Shown: one piece after another, positions 36,463 through 45,310 of the stretch
How positions within the stretch are numbered: position 1 is the stretch's first letter
Layout: each line of letters starts with the position of its first letter
DNA from: Planctomycetaceae bacterium
GTDB taxonomy: Bacteria; Planctomycetota; Planctomycetia; Planctomycetales; Planctomycetaceae
Length of the DNA: 64,000 nucleotides
Reading direction: 5' to 3'
Assembly (NCBI GenBank): GCA_021732845.1
Contig: JAKFUF010000131.1
Location: 45,896 to 109,895, forward strand
The notes under the pieces: model-generated
What the model saw: the letters and a program-made list of their open reading frames with translations, nothing else
Database searches by the model: none
What the model was told of the DNA's origin: nothing
Position numbers and translations under genes: made by a program

Positions 36463-36900
36463 GGATCACACTCTCCGCAGATGCACTGGCTGAATTTCGA
36501 TGCAGGGCCGTCCAGCCGATGCCTGTGGCTCGATTCTGTCGGTCCTGCAAGATTCTCCGAATTTGGAAGCGGCATGATGCCAGTTTGTGACCTATAGACT
36601 GGTATGACGCAGGTCAGCTTGCGCAGTCTACGGTGCCGACAGAAGTCGCAAACCTTCTCAAGCACGGGTTGCGCCAAGCCGCGTCATTTTTAGGAATTCA
36701 CGCGTTTCGGCGTGAATGCCGCAGGGATGTCTTGCCGCTGCCCCACGAGTGTCGCCGTGGCACATCATTGGTGAAGCGTTTCGGAAACACTCCTGGATAA
36801 GAAGCACGGTCTGCGCATCCCTCAACTCCCGCGCGACAGGGTTTGAGAGATCCGCGGTGATTTGCGTGCGTTCGAGCATCATTTCGTGTGGCCACCCAAC
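36463..36900. other. Divergent intergenic region of the exopolysaccharide locus
   Basis: 438 bases between the divergent sugar transferase and GT2 genes, so it should carry both promoters. I see a hairpin with ATTCACGC (36696-36703) and GCGTGAAT (36710-36717) and a short palindrome GGCATGATGCC near 36569, but no clear -35/-10 pair. No ORF is convincing. Confidence 0.4.
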
Positions 36901-38022
36901 ATGCCCCTCGTCAGCGTCGTTATTCCAACATTCAACCGTGCGTACTGCATTGAGCGCGCGATTGACAGTGTCCTCTCGCAGACCCACGCCGATGTCGAGG
37001 CGATCATCGTTGATGATGGATCCACGGATGACACCCAGTCCCTGCTGCGGTCGAGGTACGGGGCTGAGCCACGCGTGAAGCCGGTCTATCAGCCGAACAC
37101 CGGAGTTTCGGGTGCCCGCAACACCGGCTTTCGCCATGCCAAGGGCGAATTCATCGCCCTGCTGGATTCGGATGACACCTGGTTCCCGTGGAAGCTCGAA
37201 GCCCAGTTGGCGGTGATGGCCGCACGCCCCAACGTCGGCATGGTGTGGACCGACATGCAGGCGGTCGATCCCGAAGGGCGGATCGTCGATCCCAAACACC
37301 TCAAGAGTTTCTACGGCGCCTATCGTTGGTTCACCGAGCAGGACTTGTTCGAGGAACGCTTCCCCCTCAGCGAGGTCTTTTCGGCGGCAGACTCGCTCGG
37401 CTTGGACACTCCCGTCCAGGTGGGTGAGATTTACTCCCAAATGATGATGGGAAATCTCGTCCATACGTCGACGGTGCTGATCCGCCGCGAACGACTTGAG
37501 CGCGTGGGCGAGTTCGACCTGGAGTTCCAGCCTGGCGGCGAAGACTACGACTTTCACCTGCGGACATGCCGTGAGGGAGCCGTGGCGTTTCTCGACGTGG
37601 CCTCGATCCGTTATCAACGCGGCCTCGCCGACCGTTTGACAGTCCCCGCCAATGGGCTGCCGTTTGCCCGCAACTTCCTGCGAGTGATCGAACGGGAGCT
37701 GGGCGCTCATCGCCACCGGATCCAATTGTCACCGCAAATGCTGAACGCGGTGTTCGCTGATGCCCATGCCTGGATCGGCGAAGCCGCATTGGACCTCGGC
37801 CAGCGTGGTGTGGCGCGCCGGCACCTGTTTGAGAGTCTGCGGTTCAATCGACGTCAGCCACGCATTGCCGGGCTGCTGGCCTCGGCCTGCCTGCCCGCTG
37901 CACTGGGCCAGTGCGGTCGACGCGTGTACCACTCTCTGACCGCGCCGCTACGGCCGCGGCCGCCAGAGTTCAAATCACAACTGGTGCCGGTGCCACAACC
38001 GACTCGGGCTGCCACGCGCTAA
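36901..38022 (+). CDS. Family 2 glycosyltransferase
   Basis: 373 residues from the ATG at 36901. GT-A fold with the expected sequence of blocks: VSVVIPTFNRAYCIERAI, SVLSQTHAD, IIVDDGSTDDT (nucleotide-binding acidic pair), NTGVSGARNTGF, and FIALLDSDDTW (DxD). A C-terminal helical domain of about 130 residues follows. It adds a sugar from a nucleotide donor to the lipid-linked repeat unit. The stop codon TAA (38020-38022) is the first part of the copy-G repeat, so the C-terminal tail may have been trimmed by that insertion. Confidence 0.93.
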   Translation: MPLVSVVIPTFNRAYCIERAIDSVLSQTHADVEAIIVDDGSTDDTQSLLRSRYGAEPRVKPVYQPNTGVSGARNTGFRHAKGEFIALLDSDDTWFPWKLEAQLAVMAARPNVGMVWTDMQAVDPEGRIVDPKHLKSFYGAYRWFTEQDLFEERFPLSEVFSAADSLGLDTPVQVGEIYSQMMMGNLVHTSTVLIRRERLERVGEFDLEFQPGGEDYDFHLRTCREGAVAFLDVASIRYQRGLADRLTVPANGLPFARNFLRVIERELGAHRHRIQLSPQMLNAVFADAHAWIGEAALDLGQRGVARRHLFESLRFNRRQPRIAGLLASACLPAALGQCGRRVYHSLTAPLRPRPPEFKSQLVPVPQPTRAATR

Positions 38023-38253
38023 GGACCGGAGAAAGAATAAGTGTGCGTTTTAAAGATCGCGGCAATAATAGCATGGTGAAGTTGATTGGGATGGACGCTG
38101 ATTGAGGGCAGATTCATCAGCCGGCACGTGTTAGCGTCCGGTTCGTGGCGCTGGCGTCTTCCGATGATCCTCCAACCGGGGGGCTAAGGCCCTCAGGCTC
38201 ATTGGCTGTACGGCTTGTCAAAAGTCGACAGTTATTCTTGCCGCTGTCCTAAA
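38021..38253. repeat. MITE-like 'TAAGGAC' family, complete copy G
   Basis: Begins AAGGACCGGAGAAAGAATAA and ends GTTATTCTTGCCGCTGTCCTAA, so the ends are imperfect terminal inverted repeats of about 20-25 bases. It is about 233 bases long and matches the reverse complement of the copy at 46709-46932 over nearly its full length. No ORF of note inside. Confidence 0.85.
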
Positions 38254-38283
38254 CGCTGTTTGCACACGGATCGGATTGGTTCA

Positions 38284-39606
38284 GTGACATTTTTTCTGTT
38301 CATCCTGGTGAACGCGACGCTCTTCCTGCGGCCAGCGGAGATTTTCCCGGCATTGCTCGGGCTGCCGATCTACGAAGTCCTGATGGTCTCCTGCCTGATC
38401 GGCTCCTTCAACTCGATCCGCCAGCAACTGCAGCCACAGGCGCTGATGAAGGCACCGATCACGCTCTGCGTGCTGGGAATCCTCGCCGGGGTCGTGTTCT
38501 CCCACGCGTCACACGCCTATCTTTACGGCATCAAGACCTTCGGCGAACTGTTTCTAAAGACGGTTCTGTATTTCCTGATGCTGACTTCGCAGGTGAACAC
38601 GCCGGCGCGGCTGCGCACGTTCCTCTTCTGGGTCAACGTGTTCGCCTGCGTCATGGTCACGATGTGCGTGATCGACTTTCTGGGCATCGTCGATTTTGAA
38701 TTCATCACGCACTACACCGACCGTGATGGCGTGTCGGACGAGGGCACCGCAAATTTTATCCTGCGAATGCGTGGCAGCGGGATTTTTGAAGATCCCAATG
38801 ACATCAGCCTGGTGATTGTCACCGCCGGCGTCCTGTGCTTTTACTTTCTGAATGACGAGCGCGCTGGAGTGTTTCGCGCTGCGTGGCTTCTGCCCATGGC
38901 TGTGCTTGGGCTGGCGCTGCTGCTGACCCGGTCCCGCGGCGGACTGATGTCAGCCGGCATGGCCGCAGTCGTGTGGACCTATCTGCAGCATGGGCGCACC
39001 ACCGCCATCGCCGTCTGTGTCGCGGGCCTGCTCGCCCTTCCCCTCGTGGGCGGCCGCCAGGGCGACCTCAGTCTCGACGAGGGAACAGGCAACGAACGCA
39101 TCCATCTGTGGAAGGAGGGGCTGGTCGCGATGCGCTCGTCCGACTTCGTCTTCGGCACCGGAGCGGGAACCTATGCCGACATCGCCCAGCTCGTGGCCCA
39201 CAATTCGTACATCCACTCGTTCGTAGAACTGGGAATCTTTGGCGGGACCTTCTTCCTGGGGTGTTACTACTTCTCCGCGGTCATTCTCTGCCGCATCGGG
39301 CGGGAGCCGCCACTGCCGGGCCAGGAGTCGGACCGCCGGCTTTCGGAACTGGCCCGGTTTCACCCCTACATGGCGGCCATCATCGCCAATTGGGGCTTAG
39401 GCATGCTTTCACTCTCGCGCTGTTATGTGGCTCCGCCGTACCTGGTGTTCGGGCTTGTGGCGGTTTTCGCCGCCATTTGGTCCCGCTACCGGGAGAATCC
39501 CGAACCCCTGGTCCGATTCGATCGGACGCAGTTCATGCGGCTGGCCGGCGCCAGTGTCACCACGCTTGTCGGCTTCAATATTTTCGTCCGGATCTTTGCC
39601 GGCTGA
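38284..39606 (+). CDS. O-antigen ligase/polymerase (Wzy-like) membrane protein
   Basis: 440 residues from a GTG at 38284; a longer frame from 38215 lies within the repeat. About ten hydrophobic helices. The PF04932-type signature is present: LALLLTRSRGGLMSAG, then ERIHLWKEGL, GTGAGTYADI, HNSYIHSFVELGIFGG. These proteins polymerise lipid-linked repeat units or ligate the polymer at the periplasmic face. Here it is the probable exopolysaccharide polymerase or ligase, following the first GT2 and preceding the flippase. Confidence 0.87.
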   Translation: MTFFLFILVNATLFLRPAEIFPALLGLPIYEVLMVSCLIGSFNSIRQQLQPQALMKAPITLCVLGILAGVVFSHASHAYLYGIKTFGELFLKTVLYFLMLTSQVNTPARLRTFLFWVNVFACVMVTMCVIDFLGIVDFEFITHYTDRDGVSDEGTANFILRMRGSGIFEDPNDISLVIVTAGVLCFYFLNDERAGVFRAAWLLPMAVLGLALLLTRSRGGLMSAGMAAVVWTYLQHGRTTAIAVCVAGLLALPLVGGRQGDLSLDEGTGNERIHLWKEGLVAMRSSDFVFGTGAGTYADIAQLVAHNSYIHSFVELGIFGGTFFLGCYYFSAVILCRIGREPPLPGQESDRRLSELARFHPYMAAIIANWGLGMLSLSRCYVAPPYLVFGLVAVFAAIWSRYRENPEPLVRFDRTQFMRLAGASVTTLVGFNIFVRIFAG

Positions 39607-39795
39607 TCCGCAAAGCCGAGATAGAGTCTTAAAGCTCCTCTCCCGTTGGAGCGCGGCAGTTGAGGTGAGATTTACCAAAGATGACAAGCAGCAGATGACA
39701 GAACCAGCTACAGACGAGCCGTTTGGCCCCACTCGGATCGCATTGTCGGCAGATTCTGCATTTGTCATTCCTTGAACGCTTTCCCAAGGTGAGTG

Positions 39796-41388
39796 ATGAA
39801 ACGCTTTCTGGCACCGAACCGAAACCTCCTCTCCAGTTGGGGCGGGCACGCCATCATGCTGGCAGTGGGTTTCTGCTTGATGCCGTATGTCCTTGGCGTA
39901 TTGGGACAGGAATCCTACGGTTCCTGGATCTTTATCAACTCACTCGCGAGTTATTCGAACCTGTTGTACCTCGGATTCGGGCAGACGCTCAGTCGGTTCG
40001 TCGCGGGGCACTCGGCCCGCAAGGATTGGGAGCGTCTGAACGCCTCGGTGACCGTGGTGTTCACGGTCTATTCGGCGATGGGTGCGCTGGCGATGGCAAT
40101 GGCGTCACTACTCGCGTGGCAGGCTCCGGCTCTGCATGCTTGGAGCGGCGACTCGCTGGTGGAGGTCCGCTGTGTCATCATGGCGCTCGGAATGAACGTC
40201 GCCTGCGGCATGGTCGGCAGCTCCTTTGGGGGAGTCCTGCTCGGGTATCAGCGGTTTGACGTTGAGCGCACCGTCTTCGTGGCAGCCACGCTGTTTCGCG
40301 CGGCGGTGACGGTCATCTTTCTGCGGGCGGAATGGGGATTGTTCACGCTCGCGGCCGCATTCCTGGCGACAACGGTCGTCGAGAGCGTCTGCTACTGCAT
40401 CCTGGCGTTCCGCTTTGTGCCAACCCTGAGACTGCATCCGCGCTATCTCACGCGACAGGCGTTCCGAGACAGCTTTGGCTTCAGCCTGAAGGCCTTCGTC
40501 GGCATCATCGCCGGCCAGTTGATCGCCGCCACGGACACAATTCTGATCGCCCAGTTCATGGGGAAGGCTGCCGTCGTCCCCTACTACATTGCCCTGCGGC
40601 TGTGTCAGTTCATCCAAAAGCCGATCCAGCAGATTGGCGATGTCAACATGCCGAAGGCCGGGCAGTTGGCCGCCACCAATGATGCGGCAGCGGTTCAGCG
40701 TCTGGCGGGCCGCTCGATGGGAATGGCGTTCCTCATGAGTTCTGGCGTGTTTGTCGGTGCGTGGTTTTTTGGCGACCGGCTGATTGAGAACTGGATGGGG
40801 CCAGCCTACACGCAAAGTCATCTGCTGATGCTCATGCTCCTTGGAGCACAGCTCGTCACGCTGCCGATGGGGGTCATGCGGCAGATTCTCTTCGGCTGCG
40901 GACATGTCCGCTTCCCCGCCCTGCTCTGCCTGCTGCAGGCGGGCTTGAACCTGGTCTGCTGTCTGCTGCTGATCCGCAGCCACGGCCTGGTTGGAGTCGC
41001 CATTGGAACCACTGTTCCGTTTGTCATCCTGGAACTCTTAGTGCTGCTGCCCTACGCCCTGCGAACGCTGCACCTGCGGCCGAGCCGCCTGCTGGCGGCT
41101 GTCGTTGGTCCGGCACTCGCGCCACTCGCGCTGCTGACAGCGTACTCATGGCTGGTTGACTCTTCTTGGGCAGGCAGCCGTGGCTGGGCCTTCCTGATGG
41201 TCGTCACGCTGGGTGGCGGCGCGGTCCATTTTGGGACGTGGGCCCTGCAAAAATCCCTCAGTGAATTTCACCTTTCGCTCTGGCCAGCCAATGCGCCTCC
41301 CTCCAAGCGGCCGGTTACCGTGGCTGCAGATTCGCGTGACGAACAAGACTTCCAGCCGCAAACCGCAATGGCCGAATCAAGCATCTGA
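39796..41388 (+). CDS. Polysaccharide flippase (Wzx/MviN-MATE superfamily)
   Basis: 530 residues from the ATG at 39796, with AAGGTGAG five bases upstream (a GTG at 39793 is also possible). Around 12-14 hydrophobic helices; N-terminal pattern HAIMLAVGFCLMPYVLGVLG, SYGSWIFINSLASYSNL and LGFGQTLSRFVAGHSA is typical of Wzx-type proteins. The basic loop with DTILIAQFMG is a common family block. It moves the lipid-linked repeat unit across the inner membrane. Genes around it provide the glycosyltransferases and polymerase. The last 45 residues are a soluble tail. Confidence 0.87.
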   Translation: MKRFLAPNRNLLSSWGGHAIMLAVGFCLMPYVLGVLGQESYGSWIFINSLASYSNLLYLGFGQTLSRFVAGHSARKDWERLNASVTVVFTVYSAMGALAMAMASLLAWQAPALHAWSGDSLVEVRCVIMALGMNVACGMVGSSFGGVLLGYQRFDVERTVFVAATLFRAAVTVIFLRAEWGLFTLAAAFLATTVVESVCYCILAFRFVPTLRLHPRYLTRQAFRDSFGFSLKAFVGIIAGQLIAATDTILIAQFMGKAAVVPYYIALRLCQFIQKPIQQIGDVNMPKAGQLAATNDAAAVQRLAGRSMGMAFLMSSGVFVGAWFFGDRLIENWMGPAYTQSHLLMLMLLGAQLVTLPMGVMRQILFGCGHVRFPALLCLLQAGLNLVCCLLLIRSHGLVGVAIGTTVPFVILELLVLLPYALRTLHLRPSRLLAAVVGPALAPLALLTAYSWLVDSSWAGSRGWAFLMVVTLGGGAVHFGTWALQKSLSEFHLSLWPANAPPSKRPVTVAADSRDEQDFQPQTAMAESSI

Positions 41389-41480
41389 AGTCCCTCTCAC
41401 GCAGGCTGAACCTGCTGCCACCGACTCTTGACCATCACCTCATCCTCCTGCCAGCTCAGCGTCACTCGTTGGTGAAGCCC

Positions 41481-42692
41481 ATGTCCCGCCTGCCCTTACA
41501 TTCCGTCTCGGATGCACGACTTCTTAAATTTGGGCTGTCGGAATCGGATCTGTTGGAACTGCAGGCAATGGCGCTGAAAACCGTGCCGCTGGAGTCGAGT
41601 TCGGCACTCGTCCTGCGGGAATTCACAAACCCTGCCACGGGGTTGCGAATCTGGCGTGAATTGGAGACGCGCACCAATGCCGCGGCGACGGCCAGCTCGG
41701 CGTGGATCGAAACGTGGATCCGGCACTACGGCGACCTGCTCCGGTGGCGGTTCGTCAGCGCCACGTCGCGCGGCCGACCGGTGGGCATCGTCCTCTTGGT
41801 CGAATCAACACTTCAGCGAGAGGGACCGCTTCCGGTTTGGAGTCTGCACTTGGGGACCGCGGGAGAACTGGAATCGGACAGCGTCTTCGCGGAATACAAC
41901 AGTCCGCTGGTGCTAAACGGCTACGAACAGAGCTTTGCCATGGCACTGATGAAACACATCGACTGTGATGGGCGATGGGAGCGGTTTCATCTCGATGGGA
42001 TCCAGGCCGAGGTGGCGAAACCCTATCTGGAGCAGCGTGGCGAGGCCGAGATTCGGGAAGTTCCCGCGCACTACTTCGATCTGAAGGAGACCCGTGCCAA
42101 CGGCCAGTCCGTATGGGACCGACTTGGCAAAGGCACGCGGCGTTCGATTCGCACCGGCCGTCAGCAGCATCCAGAACTGAGCGTCGACTGGTCCGACTCG
42201 CCGGACGCAATGGAGATGCTGTTTGCGGACCTGGTCAAGCTGCACCAGCAGCGCTGGGAATCGGTCGGCAAAACCGGCTGCTTTCGCAGCGAGCGGTTCA
42301 CGGCCTTTCACCGCGACCTGACCCGCCGCTGGTTGCCCGACGGCCGGGCGGTTCTGGCACGCGTTCAGTCGGGAGTTGGCACAGGCCGACGTACGATGGG
42401 TTGCATGCATTTCTATGTCGAAAACAACCGGCTGCTCTGCCAACTAACGGGCATGTTGCACGAAGCGGGCGCAAGCTTGGGGCTGTTGTCGACCTACATG
42501 ATTCTCGAATCGGCGCTTTCGCGGGGATATGACGCCCTCGATTATCTGGGTGGCGACACTCAACAAAAGCGCAATCTGTCAACCCATGCCAACCGGCTGC
42601 AATGGTGCGTCTGGAAACGGCCACACTGGAAGTTCTCCGTCGTCGACGCCCTGCGCGTCCTAAAACGATCTTTGCCGCTGGGCTGCCGTTAA
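41481..42692 (+). CDS. CelD/BcsL-like acyltransferase (PF13480-type), copy 1
   Basis: 403 residues from the ATG at 41481 (frame open to 41469). The GNAT-like double fold is recognised by WIETWIRHYGDLL, LHLGTAGELESDSVFAEYN, LGKGTRRSIRTGRQ, VKLHQQRWESVGKTGCF and GYDALDYLGGDTQQKR. Proteins of this family occur in cellulose and exopolysaccharide loci and are thought to acylate the polymer or a precursor. The next gene is a full-length paralogue. Donor and acceptor are unknown. Confidence 0.85.
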   Translation: MSRLPLHSVSDARLLKFGLSESDLLELQAMALKTVPLESSSALVLREFTNPATGLRIWRELETRTNAAATASSAWIETWIRHYGDLLRWRFVSATSRGRPVGIVLLVESTLQREGPLPVWSLHLGTAGELESDSVFAEYNSPLVLNGYEQSFAMALMKHIDCDGRWERFHLDGIQAEVAKPYLEQRGEAEIREVPAHYFDLKETRANGQSVWDRLGKGTRRSIRTGRQQHPELSVDWSDSPDAMEMLFADLVKLHQQRWESVGKTGCFRSERFTAFHRDLTRRWLPDGRAVLARVQSGVGTGRRTMGCMHFYVENNRLLCQLTGMLHEAGASLGLLSTYMILESALSRGYDALDYLGGDTQQKRNLSTHANRLQWCVWKRPHWKFSVVDALRVLKRSLPLGCR

Positions 42693-42785
42693 CCAACAAG
42701 CGCTGTGTCTGACCCAGCAGATACCACAGCAGTACGCTAGATCGACATCCGCCACTCCATACCCCTTCAGCCACCACAAGTCCGC

Positions 42786-43961
42786 ATGATGCTTGAAACA
42801 CAGACTGCACTGCCTGCCTTACTGCCTAAAGCTGGCATCGCACCGCTGCAATTGCGCTGCCTTGAAAGCGCGGCTGGCCGGGCTGCCTGGGAACAGTTGA
42901 GCCACGGCCTTAACCGACCTGGTCTGTTTTGCTCGTGGCCCTGGGTTGACACGTGGCTCCGGCACTACGGAGCTGCCGTTCCCCACGAGTTTGTCGCCGC
43001 CAAGATTGGCGACGAGATCGTGGGAGTGACGCTGCTGACCCGCAGCCACCGATCGGCGGGACCGATCGGCGTACGCGGCCTGCATGTGGGCACCGCCGGC
43101 GAGCGTGACGAAGACAGTGTCTTCGTGGAATATAACCGTCTGCTTGTGTCGCCCGCGCATCATTCGGCGTTTGCCGCCGCCCTGATGCAGATGGCTGACG
43201 CCCAACGTGGCTGGGACAGCCTCCATCTGGATGGGATGACCACCACCGAATTAGAACCGTTTCTGTCCGCCCTTTCCGGCGCCGAACTCCGCAGTGTTCC
43301 CGACTACTGGTTCGACTTGCAGACGGTGCGGGACGCGAAGTCTGACGTGCTGACGTGGCTCGGCAGCAACACCCGCCGCAGCGTTCGACAAGCCCTCAAG
43401 GCCACCGGCGAGGTCACACTCGACTGGGCCGAAACACCGGCCGAAGCTGAATCGATCTTTGCCGATCTCGTCCGCCTGCATCAGTCCCGATGGCAGTCCG
43501 TCGGCCAGCCCGGCTGTTATGCCAGCCGGCCGTTTCTGGAGTTCCACCAGGACGTGATCGCCCGCCTCCTTCCCGAGGGAAGGGTCGCGCTGACCCGCGT
43601 CCGCCAAGGAGAGCGTGTGCTGGGCTGCGTCCAACTGTTCATCGACCGCAACCGGCTGATGTTCTATCAGACGGGATCTGAACGCGGCGATACAAAGGTC
43701 AGTCTGGGACTGCTCACCGACTATCTGTCCATGCAGGCCGGACTGGAACGGGGTTATGACGCTTATGACTTCCTTGCGGGCGACACCATCCATAAGCAGA
43801 AGCTGTCGACCGATTGTCAACCGATGATTTGGGCGACATGGCGACGACCGCGCTGGAAATTCGCGGCGATTGATTTCCTGCGCTCGGTGAAACACCGCTA
43901 CGAGTCGTGGCGGAAGCCCGCGCGGAAGCTGGCGGATGCCGATGCCGGCGAAAAGTGCTGA
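42786..43961 (+). CDS. CelD/BcsL-like acyltransferase (PF13480-type), copy 2
   Basis: 391 residues. Blocks parallel those of the preceding gene: WVDTWLRHYGAAV, LHVGTAGERDEDSVFVEYN, LGSNTRRSVRQALKATGE, VRLHQSRWQSVGQPGCYASR, GYDAYDFLAGDTIHKQK. Tandem duplication is therefore likely, and the two copies may act on different positions of the polymer. It lies 94 bases after its sibling. An ATG at 42789 is an alternative start. Confidence 0.85.
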   Translation: MMLETQTALPALLPKAGIAPLQLRCLESAAGRAAWEQLSHGLNRPGLFCSWPWVDTWLRHYGAAVPHEFVAAKIGDEIVGVTLLTRSHRSAGPIGVRGLHVGTAGERDEDSVFVEYNRLLVSPAHHSAFAAALMQMADAQRGWDSLHLDGMTTTELEPFLSALSGAELRSVPDYWFDLQTVRDAKSDVLTWLGSNTRRSVRQALKATGEVTLDWAETPAEAESIFADLVRLHQSRWQSVGQPGCYASRPFLEFHQDVIARLLPEGRVALTRVRQGERVLGCVQLFIDRNRLMFYQTGSERGDTKVSLGLLTDYLSMQAGLERGYDAYDFLAGDTIHKQKLSTDCQPMIWATWRRPRWKFAAIDFLRSVKHRYESWRKPARKLADADAGEKC

Positions 43962-44079
43962 TTGCTCGCATTTTCGACGCTCAGGCGACAATCGGACCTA
44001 GAGTTATGCATCTGAGTTTTTTCTACGGTCGAGTTGTGAAGAGCGCCTCAAACACGGAACCATCGGATCGCAGATTCCA

Positions 44080-45219
44080 ATGCCTCACGCCACGTTGACA
44101 CCAGTCCATTCGCAGGACATCGAGACGGCAAAGCGCCCAATCCGCGTCTGCCACGTGAGCCTCGGCTTGAGTACTGGCGGCCTGGAACGGCTACTCGTGG
44201 ACTTTGCCCGGTTCCACGATCCCGAGCAGACAGAGATGCAGTTCGTCGCGCTGCGCGACGTGGGACAGCCGGCCGTCGAAATTCGTGAGTGCGGGTCGGT
44301 CGTGCATGAACTGCAGGCGCGCGGCGGACGGTTCAACAGCATTCGCCGCCTTGCCAAGTTGTTCGGCGAGATCCAGCCCGACATCGTCCATACGCACAAC
44401 GCCTATCCCCATTTTCATGCGACGCTGGCGGCGCGCTGGGCCGGAGTCCCAGGTGTCGTCCATACTCGCCATGGCCAGCGTTATGGAGAGTCCTGGCGAC
44501 TGCGCTGGGAGTTCCGTCTGGCCAGCCGCTTCGCCGACCAGATCGTGGCCGTTTCGGAAGATGCCGCGCGGTTGTCGCGGCTTCAGGACCGAATCCCTGG
44601 CGACAAGATTCATTGCATCTGGAACGGTATCGACACCGCCCGCTTTGCCTACCGCGGACCGGCGGATGCGCCGGTGGCGATCTCCGTTGCCCGACTGTCC
44701 CATGAAAAGGACTTTCCGACTCTGCTCCGCGCTGTTCGCATCGCGCTCGCCCTGGTTCCAGATTTCAAGCTCCGGATTGTGGGTGATGGAGGCGAGCGCC
44801 AGCGGTTGGAGCAGCTCGCGGCGGAACTTCAATTGGGCTCGGCGGTCGAGTTTCTCGGTGAACGCCGCGACATCCCAGAACTCCTCTCGCAGGCAGGGTT
44901 CTTCGTGACCTCTTCGCTCACGGAAGGGATTTCCCTGACGCTGTTGGAAGCCGCCGCGGTGGGCCTGCCCATTCTCGCCACAAGGGTCGGCGGCAATCCC
45001 GAGATCGTCATCGACGGCGTGACCGGCCGGCTTGTGCCGTCGGCCTGTCCGGAGCGGCTCGCTGCCGGAATCGTGGAACTCTGTCGTCTCCAGCCGATGT
45101 GGCGGGACATGGGGCTGCAGGGCCGGCAGCGCGTGCTGGAACATTTTGACATCCGCCAGATGATCGGCCACTACGAACTGTTGTATGCGGACTTGATGAA
45201 GCAGAAGACCGCACGCTGA
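44080..45219 (+). CDS. Family 4 glycosyltransferase
   Basis: 379 residues. N-terminal Rossmann half: RVCHVSLGLSTGGLERLLVD, IVHTHNAYPHFHATL. C-terminal half: ISVARLSHEKDFPTLLRA, RIVGDGGERQRLEQL, SLTEGISLTLLEAAAVGLPI (E-x7-E motif), GVTGRLVP. It is a retaining GT-B enzyme using a nucleotide-sugar donor. It sits between the two acyltransferase genes and the CapK-like gene, with about 118 and 91 bases of spacing respectively. Confidence 0.93.
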   Translation: MPHATLTPVHSQDIETAKRPIRVCHVSLGLSTGGLERLLVDFARFHDPEQTEMQFVALRDVGQPAVEIRECGSVVHELQARGGRFNSIRRLAKLFGEIQPDIVHTHNAYPHFHATLAARWAGVPGVVHTRHGQRYGESWRLRWEFRLASRFADQIVAVSEDAARLSRLQDRIPGDKIHCIWNGIDTARFAYRGPADAPVAISVARLSHEKDFPTLLRAVRIALALVPDFKLRIVGDGGERQRLEQLAAELQLGSAVEFLGERRDIPELLSQAGFFVTSSLTEGISLTLLEAAAVGLPILATRVGGNPEIVIDGVTGRLVPSACPERLAAGIVELCRLQPMWRDMGLQGRQRVLEHFDIRQMIGHYELLYADLMKQKTAR

Positions 45220-45310
45220 TTGCCAGTCTCGCAGCACTGCAGCCAGGCTCCTCGAAACCCACGGCGAACGCTTTCCACACTCCAACCTGCATTACACCGG
45301 TCATCGTTCC

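Noticed and set aside
36658..37725. 355-codon minus-strand ORF
   Set aside because: Antisense to the GT2 gene with clear DxD motifs.
44191..45285. 364-codon minus-strand ORF
   Set aside because: Antisense to the GT4 gene; high-GC third-position bias creates the open frame.
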